This document shows, piece after piece, positions 1 to 9,900 of a stretch of 64,000 bases of DNA (the stretch's first letter is position 1; each line of letters starts with the position of its first letter). Made by a program: the position numbers and the translations under genes. The stretch spans positions 1,612,001 to 1,676,000 of the forward strand of contig JAGKQI010000059.1 in assembly GCA_018806915.1 (NCBI GenBank). Reading direction: 5' to 3'. The DNA comes from Phytophthora colocasiae. Lineage: Eukaryota; Oomycota; Peronosporomycetes; Peronosporales; Peronosporaceae. Below the pieces are notes generated by a model, which made no database searches, was not told where the DNA came from, and was given only the letters and a program-made list of their open reading frames with translations.

Positions 1-1340
1 TTTTCTGTTTTTTCCTCGATCTCTTTTTCGCATGTCCGATCTGTCCGATCTGGGGCCTGATCTGGCAAGCTCTCATTCGTCTCAGTCTCACCGCCCCCAG
101 CTTCGCCACTCGGGGTCTTGTCGGAACTGATCGTGATCGGTGGGGTATCCATGGGATACGGTTGGGGATCGATGAATGCGACCTTGACTTCGGCTGTATC
201 GGTTGGTGATCGCGGTTCCGGTGTCGATATTGGTGCAGGATCAGGGTCGGTCCTGGTTGCCCCACCTCGGCGGAGTATGGATCGCGGCGTAACGTAGGTC
301 GGCCGTTCGACCGACGGTAAGGGGATCTCCACGGATTCCTGAGGTTCTGGTCTTGCGTCCACAGTCGCTTCTAGAGCTAGATTCTGCCACTCCATGTAAC
401 GTCGGGATCCGATCGACACAAACCCGGGGAATCGAGGCACTTTTTCCTGATCAAGTACCATTCCAACATGTAATCTGTGATCCAGTCGTAAAATCTTCTC
501 GCTCAAATTCGTGATCACTAAGTACCGAGTTCGGCCGGGTCCATTCACCACTGTAGGTACCCATTGGTCGCCTCTGGTCACCCACAATTTTTCTGTCGCC
601 GATAATTTCACTCTCGATGCGATCTCTTCAGATCCCCCAACTGGGATATGTAGATCTTCCTCCAATTTTACCGATCTTACCTTCTCCCCGTATAATCTCT
701 TGCGACCACTAAGTGGGATCCCCACTTCATTAGGTAAGCACATCGATCCCTTCGCCAGATCCATCCGGACTCCAGCCGGGATCATGAAATCCATACCCAG
801 GATCGCATCTTGCCCGGATAGATCCCCGATCCAAATATCGAAAAAGTAGACCAAGTATCCCGCAAGCGTGATCTTGATCCTCGTTCTTCCCTCGGTGGTG
901 TACACATTATCACCGATCCCAACACACTCCTGTCTCTGACTAGTGTCAAAGTGGCACCCAACCTTACGAGCAAAGGCGGTATCCAAGATGGATACCTCGG
1001 CGCCAGTGTCCAGGAGCAAGATCGCTCTTTCGTGATTGATCTTGCCTGAGATCTTGGCTTGGCGGAACCATTTTCCGGGTGCGTGGTATTTCCAATACCC
1101 CCTGGACTCTCCTTCCTTGAGATCCAGAGCCACTTCCGCACCAGATCGCGAGAACTCATCGATCCGGGGAAGACTCGCGATCTTAGCAGTATATGAATGC
1201 AACTTACATGTATTACCGCGCAGATCCGAATTCTCCCTATCTTGATCTCTCGATTTCTTGTTCACATATGCATAGATGCAGTACTCAGAACGCTCGGCTC
1301 GTACCGGTTTCCAAACCGGCGAGCGTCCTAGTTTAACATC
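1..1340 (-). CDS. Retroelement protease/pol frame, partial (runs off the left edge)
   Basis: An uninterrupted minus-strand frame runs from the gag end near 1340 to base 1, so the gene is cut by the window. It contains a pattern ending WKYHAPGKW, then the retropepsin active-site motif LLLDTGAEVS (GAC of DTG at 1010-1008) and, about 90 residues later, the flap-side ILGMDF. This is the usual Ty3/Gypsy aspartic protease that cuts the Gag-Pol polyprotein. The rest, up to base 1, is a Pro/Thr/Asp-rich linker that would precede reverse transcriptase outside the window. There is no good ATG near its beginning, and the frame is -1 relative to the zinc-knuckle gag frame that ends at 1328. This suggests synthesis by ribosomal frameshifting (signal at 1297-1337). 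GATC words are very frequent in it. Family certain; whether it is still active is unknown. Confidence 0.8.
1297..1337 (-). promoter_or_regulatory. Candidate -1 programmed ribosomal frameshift signal (gag to pro)
   Basis: Read on the minus strand, the heptamer GTTAAAC (1337-1331) lies over the last two gag codons TTA AAC and is followed at once by the gag stop TAG (1330-1328). After a 6-nt spacer (1330-1325) comes a stem-loop. GCTCG (1324-1320) pairs with CGAGC (1301-1297), and CCGGTTT (1319-1313) pairs with AAACCGG (1310-1304). The loop is GG, with a 2-nt bulge at 1303-1302. Slipping back one base leads straight into the DTG protease frame. Heptamer, spacing and structure are all seen in the sequence; function is inferred. 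Confidence 0.7.
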
Positions 1341-3705
1341 TTCTCCACCTTCTCGGGGAACAATCCGGCATGTCGGGTCGGGTCGTACCACTTGCGGATC
1401 TGGTTGTAGAATTCTTCCATGGGGCATTCTCCAGCTTCATGGATCTCCCCACAACCACGGCAGGTATACAGACAGCGATCCGTTGGGTGACCCCTCTTCC
1501 CGCACTTTTCACAAGTTAGACGTCTCCAGCAGTCCAGATCCGTATGCTTCCGCGATCCACAGTGTGAACAGCGACCTCGATCGTGGTCTGACGTACCCCT
1601 GCGATCCGCGATCCGGCCTCGATCTTGCGCGTTCACCTGCGATCGCGACTGATCCTGTTGGTGGGGAACGCCCCCAGTGCCGATCTGCTTGTCTTCCGAC
1701 GCGGCAAGATATATCCTCCGGAGATCGCCTTCAGAATCAGATCCGTCCGATCCGGATACTTCCTCTGATTCCGAGCTCGGATCTTGGGCTTGATCGCCCG
1801 TACCACCGCTCGGGTGGGTGCCGCCGGGCACTGGCCGGTGCCTTTTGTCTGTACTTCGATCCGAACGCAGATTTACGTTGTCTGCTTTTTCGCCCGTTCC
1901 CGGGCACGAAGTACCTCCTCCAGTTCATCGACGTCGCTCAGTCGGAGTAGGGTCAGCCGATCAGCTAACTCCGGATCTCCCAATGTCTCGATGTAGTGGT
2001 CTACATGTTCCCGGCGGGCCTTAGGGCTCCCATCCTTGATCTTCAGTCTAGCACGTAAAGCCGCCACGTTGAGCCGGTAGAGGTAATCAAGGGAGTTTCT
2101 TCCGATCGCTTGCGAGCGTGATAGTATTGCCACGCGACCGACATACCCAACCCACAATACTGGGTCTGGAAACTGTCCAGCAGATCCGCCCACTTGGTTT
2201 TCGTCGTTCGACTGAGCTGCCTGTACCAGTTCTTTGCCGGTCCCACCATCAGATCTGCAAACGTGAGGCATTTTTCTTCTTCCGTAGCCTGATCACGCTG
2301 GAACGCTGACTTGACCTTACTGATCCAGGCCCGAGCGCGATCTTCGTCCAGATCTTTACCCGCAAAATCTTTCAGATCTGAGATTGCTGAGATCCGGACC
2401 CGCTGGATCATCGACGATCCTCCTTGACCGATCGCCGCGGATGCGATCGCTGCTCGGCTCGACATCTGTCCACCGGAACTTGGTATGCCCATATCGTCCG
2501 GATCGTATTCCCATGCATCCGGATCCGAGGCCGTAACGGACTCCATTTCAACATCCAACTCCCCTTTGATCGGCGATCGGGGTATCGCGAGATTCCGTTC
2601 TTTTAAGAAACGATCCATCGCCATTTGAAAGTAGTCGTCCAGCTTGTTGCTCGATCCCGTGGAATTAGTCGTCGGCGCGGTCTGGTCTGTCCGGGTCCGG
2701 CGATTTTCTTGCTGATCAGGTGTCTTAGCCTCCAGTTTCGTGGCCATCGATCGTGTATCTTGTTTCTTCATACGCGATTTCACAAATTTGGCACCGGAGG
2801 GCCTAACGACATGCGTTGCAGCCTTCTCGGGCTGTCGGAATCTGGTTCCGAGGTCGCTGACGCGTAGCATGACGATCCAGTCTGATAACCTAGATCGGGC
2901 GTCAGTGGGCGTTCGCCGACCAAGACTTTGAGAGAGTTGAATAGGTCATGGGTTGCATACTGAATCGCTTCCAGTTCCAGATCAAATAGAGAGTTTGGGT
3001 CGAATTCTCCAGCCACTAAACCAGCCTCTTGGAGCAGATCAAGTAGAATCTTCACCGCGTTCAGGCGGTCCGAGCTAGTCCGGGGTTTCGACACTGGGCC
3101 GGTGAGGTTACCGATCTGGCGGACTTGTATGATCGTAAGAACGGGGTCGTTAAGCAAGGTCTCGCTTAGCATCTTCCTGTAATAGGCCTGCTCGATCGCG
3201 TCCTTGGTAATCGTCGATCCCGGGCTGATCATGTCTTCTGGCTCTGAGTCTGGAGCTTTCAATTTCGTCCGGGTGCTCTTGATCTTCTTTTCTTGGTCGA
3301 TCTTGAGGCAACAGTGGACTTGGTGAGCAGATTAGGTTTCAGCTTTGCTGATTCCTTATCGCTTGTGTGCGGATCTCGATTCTCATCGAGATCCGCGGTG
3401 GCCCTCGAAGGGGCCTTGGGAGGAATTCGAGGTTTTTCTTCAAGATCTGGATTGCGATCCAGGTCTGCCTCGTGCCTGTCAGTAGAGATCCTCCCAGAAC
3501 TCTGCTGATCTGTGGATCTTTCCGTTTTCAGTGGTGCCTCCGCCGATCCAACATTCGTAGGCACTTCTTCCCCTTGTTCTTCCTTAATCTTGACATCTTC
3601 TTGGGACTCACGGTGATATCCGAAGTCACCAGAAGATCCGCACGCGCACCATTGTGGTGGAGCGGATCTGGCCAAAATCTGGTTGAGGCCGATCGCGATC
3701 GCCAC
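1328..3705 (-). pseudogene. Retroelement gag, broken by several frame changes
   Basis: Read leftwards, overlapping open segments (about 3705-3259, 3262-2780, 2870-2043, 2271-1873, 1870-1328) together give a gag-like protein. The 2870 segment has the retrotransposon Gag core (pattern AWISKVKSAF ... WYRQL ... YYHARKRS). The last segment has three cysteine/histidine knuckles: CSHCGSRKHTDLDC, CEKCGKRGHPTDRC and CRGCGEIHEAGEC. Gag would package element RNA in cytoplasmic particles. Successive segments each shift frame in the same direction. At about 3290, 2100 and 1880 the shift lies at a short run of A or C where one added base would restore the frame, so decay or assembly indels are likely. The shift at 1331-1337 is different and looks programmed. 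The true start is unclear. Confidence 0.7.
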
Positions 3706-4983
3706 TTGCGCCCAGACACCGACTAACGGAGGGGGTCCCCCGATGATCCGTGATCTTGTTGCGTGTAGTGTTCACCTTGTGTACCCGTCGGTAGGCGGGT
3801 TACGCTCTTCCAGGTAACTTCTGAAGATGTCTTGGGACGAGAAGAATGTCTTGGGTGACGAAGGGTGATGAGATAGCGTGGGAATACTTCACTCTACCTC
3901 GGAGGTTGATCCGGGTCACAGGCGAATACTCGAGCCTTGATCCGGTCGCCTGATCTTCGATCTAGGTCTTCCAAGGGTCCAATGTTCGGGATCTGATCCC
4001 TTCCTTTACGATGCTTGCCGCTTCCTATAGCGGGGGTCTTGATAGGTTGAGAGTCGACGAGATCGTCAGGCCAAGCAGCCAATTCCTTCCGATCCGTAGT
4101 TCGCACGTAAAGGATAGATCACTAGATAGGGTAAAACTGGCCAATGTATTATCCAGGATTAACCTCTATGCTAGATCTCTTCTCCTTACCTTCTTGATGC
4201 CGGGGGGCCAATGTAATTCCCAGTTCCGGTCTTGAACGAAGGCACTTGTGATGTCCAGAGCAAATTCGATTCTGTTTATGGTTATTCCTATGTCTACTAG
4301 CCCCATCCTCATCTGCTATCCTACGATTACCTGACATCCGGCTACACAGCTGCCCTTCCGATCTTCGATCTTGATCTCACCTAACCCCTGATCGCGATCT
4401 CGATCTGCCGATCTGGCGATCTGGCGATCTGGCGATCTGGCGATCAGCCGATCTCGATCAACCATCTCGGTCATCGATCTTGGTCCACCGTCTTGAACAA
4501 TGATCCCGATCAGCAGCCTTCATACTTGATCTCGCGTGCCTGCGTCGTCGACATTCCAGGTCTTGAGCTTCCCAGACTTGATCACCACTCCCCACGCGAC
4601 TAACACTGCCATCAGGTCCCCTCGGCAGCATCTCACGGTTATGTTGTCACCGGCCCACCATAGATCACACCGATCCCGACCCTCTGCCGCCTTGATCTCC
4701 TTCTCATGCGACCTCAGGCAAGGCGCCCTTTTCTCCTCCGACCCTGAGCCGCCACGCGGGACCGCACTACGGGTTCTCCAATCACTTAGTCTCACTTGAC
4801 CAAGACGCCATCCATTCATCGCTGGCGAGATCCAGACGAACATCGATCTGGATCCATTCGTCAGCCATCGTTCGCGCAATCTGGGGTCATCAACTGACAT
4901 CTTGCTTCGCCAGAGGCCCCTGTTGCTTGATCCGACTCTCTTAGGGCCTGACGTTGCCTTTTCTCGGATTTCTTATTCGCGCT
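3706..4983 (-). other. GATC-rich non-coding stretch, probable leader/LTR part of the left retroelement
   Basis: No convincing gene. It lies upstream of the gag segments on the minus strand, where a 5' LTR or leader is expected, but without a second copy in the window LTR borders cannot be set. The palindromic word GATC is extremely dense: I count 16 copies in 4351-4520. The stretch includes four exact tandem copies of CGATCTGG at 4409-4440. The right edge abuts the truncated hAT-like gene at about 4980. Confidence 0.5.
4409..4440. repeat. Tandem 8-bp repeat, CGATCTGG x 4
   Basis: Four exact head-to-tail copies of CGATCTGG, followed by a diverged fifth beginning CGATCAG. It is the densest spot of the GATC-rich region. 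Confidence 0.9.
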
Positions 4984-6750
4984 TCACCACAGATCTGTAT
5001 AGCGTTTAAAGAAGCGCTTGTGAAAGGCTGTGTGAAGCAGATCGCGTGTGTGCGAGACCATCTCAGACAGCTCATTCGGTTGGAAGGAGCGTCTATTTGT
5101 TGATGTTGAACGGCAATCTTTAAGGGGTGCAGAGCAGTCAAGAGCAGAAACCCGAAGACCGTACAAAGCCATCAACACATCTGCTTGGTTTGACTTTTCA
5201 TTTTGACCAAGTTTAGCCACGCTTGTGATCGGCTCCAGTAGAGATAATATCTGAATTAGATCCAATTTGTCGTTGACGAGAGGAAACGGGGCGGTAGGGC
5301 ACAAGTTTTGGCGCCTGGCCCTACTGGCACGCTCTTCGTACCACAACTCCAGCGGATCCCATAGCACCAAAACGCGCCGAATTACACGAGTTAATCCAAG
5401 AAACCGATGCGCCTTATAATCAAGAAGCTGTTTCGGAGTCTGTGAGCCTCCAAGGCATTCTGATAGCTCTTGGAAAAGTGTACCCATAACTTCCACTTGT
5501 TTCGTATGAGTAACACAGGTCACCACGCGAGAAATCAACGCTTTCATGCGAGGATTCTTAGAAGAACTCACCGTGTTAACCATACCGCATGCCCATTTAG
5601 TAGCAGCATGGGTTAGATGAGGGAGACACCATTCCCATGACAGGTTTAAACCCGTCCGCATCATCCCCTTAACATCGGGTCCACCGTCTGTAGTGGATCC
5701 ATGGAGGTCGTGCGCAGTTAACCCGAATTCACGAAGAGTTTCAACTATCCATCGACGAAAAGGCTCACGTATTCCTCCTCCCGATCCCCGTACATTGGCT
5801 TGAAGTGGCGGATCCTGAGTAAAACGGACTTGAAGCGAAATTGGGCATCCACGAGATAAAGCCTCAGACCTAAAAACTTTGTAGATTTCTGGCTTTGAAG
5901 TCCAAAAATCTGCCACTATAGTGAACGTTTTAGCTGATCCAATATAGTTCCCAGCAATCATTGCGGTAATCTCCGATTTAGTCGACGTGTACAGCTCGAT
6001 TATGGCATGACGAACAGCTTTGGCATCAACGGTAACTCGCATAGCATCTTTATAAACAAGATCACGGATTGCGAGAGATTCTTCGTACTCACCTAAGCAA
6101 AAAGGTAAGTTGTTATTAACGATTCGGCGTGTCTCCAGTAGTAAGTACGCGCGACCTGGATCACCGCGGAATAGCGGGCTGCGTCGAACGATTGCCATCT
6201 CCTCGTCATGTGAGCGCTTGCGCCGCTCTTGTGCGAGCGTTTTCCCTGACTCGATACCATGAGCTTCTCGCAGGTGCTTTGCAGCCTTGGATGTCTTTCC
6301 CCCGGATAGAGTGATGTGCTTGTTTTGATCTCGACATGCTTGCGTCGCTAGGCAAATCCATTTCAATGCGTGGTCTTGACCACCCTCGCTGCTAACCCGC
6401 ACCCCCCATTCGAATATAAATGAGCGTTCCTTTCTTGTCGGTGGTTGTAGCACAGTGCCGTTTGCTGGATTAAAGCTCTCTATCGCTGCTGTCACCGCAG
6501 CAGGAACCGGGTTCATCTTGACCGGCTCGAAGTGGTTCGAAGATCCCCTGACCGGGCTCCTTTTTTGTTTATGGTTCCCGAGGTTTTGATAGAGCCCAAA
6601 ATTAGAGCTACTTAAATCTGAGGAGCCCAGATTTGCAAATACCGGGCTCATCAGAAAGTTAGAGCCGGTAAAATTTGGTATTATTGACTCGGTTCGTCCT
6701 GCCCATGCTGATCGCACTCTTCCAGGCCAGTTGCGAAAATTGATGTACAA
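4984..6750 (-). pseudogene. hAT-like transposase, C-terminally truncated
   Basis: Open frame of about 588 codons. The first in-frame ATG is at 6516 (510 aa); the frame upstream of it starts at no ATG. Visible parts are a BED-like zinc-binding region (cysteines in WICLATQAC, then a HLREAHG histidine pair) and an RNase H-like core (IVADFWTS, then DLHGSTTDGGPDVKG, then WECLPHLTHA-like WCLPHLTHAATKWA), as in hAT-family proteins common in oomycete genomes. The family's C-terminal dimerisation domain is missing. The frame stops at 4984, just where the GATC-rich element begins, so the 3' end was probably lost by insertion or recombination. No terminal inverted repeats or 8-bp duplication were found. 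It could be a domesticated host gene, but the truncation argues against that. Confidence 0.65.
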
Positions 6751-6929
6751 GAAGTTGAAGTGATATCATTGGTTTAAAAAATATAAAAAAATAGTTGATT
6801 GGATGAAATGAGGTTGAAGCGGGTACTGAAAGTGACCACACCGTAATCGATCGATCCGGACCTCCAGGCACGGGTACTTTGGTTGAGGTATTTATTTGAA
6901 TATGTTTGTTACATCTACGACAAGCTCAT

Positions 6930-9900
6930 TTACGCGTGGAAATCCTCTCCTGGTGCGCGGTTCTCGACGAGTGGTGCGGCCAGGCAGGCCTTCACGTAGC
7001 CAGCACGAATCACGAAGTCGCCGAATTTCTCGCCCTGATCGCGGTTCTCTGCGTAGTCCTTGATAATGGGCTCAAGCTCGACCAAAATCTGTGCTTCGTC
7101 CACAGCCTCCTTGTAGAGCTTGTTGAGACGGTCACCCGAGAACCCTGCACCGAGATACAAGTTGTAGATTCCAGGGGAGCGACCCACAAAGCCAATCTCG
7201 CCCAGGTAGGGACGGCCACAGCCGTTGGGGCAACCAGTCATACGGATCACGATCGCGTCGTCTCGCAGACCGTTGGCCTCCAGCATGTCTTCAATCTTGG
7301 TGATAAGTGACGGCAGGTAACGCTCGGCCTCTGCGAAGGCAAGGCCACACATCGGCAGCGCAGCGCAGGCAATCGAGTTCAGGCGCATTCCGGAGTAGTT
7401 ATCGTTGCCAAACTTGTACTTCTCCATCAAAGCCTTGATCTGCGGAATCTCCTTCTCGGAAATGTTGCCAAGGCTCAAATTCTGGTTGCCCGTCAGGTGG
7501 AACTCAACGTGCGGGAACGTCTTGGCCAGCTCGCGCAGACCCGAACGAATGCCACTCTCCTTGGTGTCCTTGATACGACCGCCCTCGACGAACATGCCGT
7601 AGTGGTACTTGCCTTGCGAGTTCTTGATCCAACCAAAGCGGTCACCGTTCGAGAGCAGCTTGTATTTGCGCGGTTCCTCCAGCTTGTAGCCCAGACGCTT
7701 CTCAGTTTCAGTGCGAATCCACTCCAGGCCGTGGTCCTCCACGGTATATTTGAAGCGGGCGTGCTTACGGTTCACACGGTCACCGAAGTCACGCTGCAGC
7801 ACCATGACCTTCTCAGCCACATCCTTGCACTGGTCTGGTGTGCAGAAAGCCATGACATCAGCAAGACGCGGGTACGTCTTGGTGTTGTTGTGGGTCATAC
7901 CCATGCCACCACCCACGCACACGTTGAAGCCAATCAGCTTGTCCTTCTCAAGGATGGCGATGAAACCCAGGCAGTTGGCAAACACATCCACGTCGTTGGC
8001 CGGCGGAATGGCAATAGCGATCTTAAACTTACGGGGCAAGTACGCTTCACCGTAGAATGGTTCGAAGTCCTTCACCTCACCACCAGCAACCATCTTCTTG
8101 TCAAGCCAGATCTCGTGGTAAGCACTCGTCTTGGGGCTCAGGTGAGCAGAGATGTCACGCGCAATGCCGAGAATCTCTTGATGGGTCTCCACAGAGCACG
8201 ACGGGTTGACGGTGGCCATCACGTTACGGTTCACATCGCCACAAGCAGCAAGCGAGTCCATCAGCACGCGGTTAATGCCCTGAACCACAGGTTTCAGGTT
8301 CCACTTAAGGATACCCTGAAGCTGGTAGGCCTGGCGAGTGGACAACTTGATGTTGCCATTGGCGTGCGAGTCGGCAAGCTGGTCAACCATCAGGTACTGC
8401 TCAGCCGTCGATACACCACCGGGAACACGTACACGAATCATAAAGGAGAAAGCCTTCTCCTTCTTCTCCAGACGCATTTGCTCACGCAGGTCGCGGTCGT
8501 CCTGCTGGTAGATGCCGTGGAATTTGGTCAACTGCGTATCGTCAGCAGCAAGAGCCTTAGTCGTGCGGTCTTCAAGACCCTCGGCCAATGTTCCGCGCAA
8601 GTAATTACTCTGCTGCTTGATCTCTTCGTTCGTTCGCTGTTTCTTCTTCGTGCCCTGGTGCAGACTCACCACATCCGACGGAATGCCAATCTGTTCCCAC
8701 AGCTGAGGCTTCCACAGCTCGAACTGAGTCATCGGGCCATCCTCATCCTGGTCATCACCCTTGGCGAGATCCACGATGCGCTTAGCTCCAAGCTCGCTTA
8801 GCTTCGCGTCAAGGTCCGTAGGGGCTTTGCAGAAGTAGTGCTTCTCATCCTCACGGGGCCAGTACAGGCTATCACCCATGCCGAACACCGCATACTGCAA
8901 TGGAAGCGTCGAGCTAAATCCCGACAACTCACCCCAGAACTCCTTACTGTTGCTAGGAAACTCACCCTGGCCGGCGGTCGAGCACACGAACACGACGTAA
9001 GCATTCTCGTCGTTGGCTTCATCCAGCAACTGGTCGATGGTCATCTCGTTCATGTCCATCTTCTCGACGTTCTTCAAGCCAAAGTTCAGGGCATCCTCCT
9101 CAAGCTTTGAAGCGAACTCGTCAGCGTGGCCGTTGTCCGAAGCGACAAGAAGCCACAGCTTCGTGTCAACCTGCCACGGCTCGGCTTGCTGACCGCCGAA
9201 ACCATTCAGAAGAGCTTCGAAGCTCGTCTTCAAGGCCTGCTGGCCGATCTGTTCGTACTTCTCTGTGACCGAGGCAGCCGAAGGTCCGGTCAATGCCTGT
9301 TTGGCAAATAAGCTCAGCTGATTGTTGCGCTGGAGGAACGTCAGCAACTCCTTCTTGATGCTCGGAGACTCTAGCGAGAAAGCTTTCTCACCCTCAACAT
9401 CCTCCAGAGTAGGATTGTAGCGGTACAACGGCCAGTAGCCGCTGGTGACAGCCTCCTTGGTCTCCTGTTCCATGTTAGCAGCGCTAGGTGCATACGCAAG
9501 CACGATAGAAGGACCGTCAAACGAATCGGCCTCGTTCAATGCACGCAGCACCTGAGAGTACGAGTCGTAGAGCGCAACCGAAGCAACGTAAGCGTTGCCG
9601 TACTGCATCGCATACAGACCAAGATCACGCTTGCGGTTGGTCTTAGATACCGCGTTCATCGGCTCCGTGTCAAGAATCAGAAGGTTTACGTGTTCACCGC
9701 TGGCAAGCACCTGGTGAACTCCTGATGCACCAACGTCGCGCGAGAACTCTTCACTGCCAAGAATCCACTGGCTCAGCGGTACGAAGTACTTTTTCAAAGC
9801 GTAAATCTCGGCAAGGACACCACCCTGGTGCTGCTCATTCTCCAGAAGAATGTTGATCTCGTTCGCAAGCTCATCGTGCTTAGGCTGCTTGTCGGACCAC

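Noticed and set aside
5500..6750. Terminal inverted repeats and 8-bp duplication for the hAT-like element
   Set aside because: No matching ends could be found by eye. The left end is lost at the junction with the GATC-rich element.
7497..8801. 434-codon open frame on the plus strand inside sulfite reductase beta
   Set aside because: It is antisense to the conserved haemoprotein domain with the four siroheme cysteines; it arises from GC-rich codon use.
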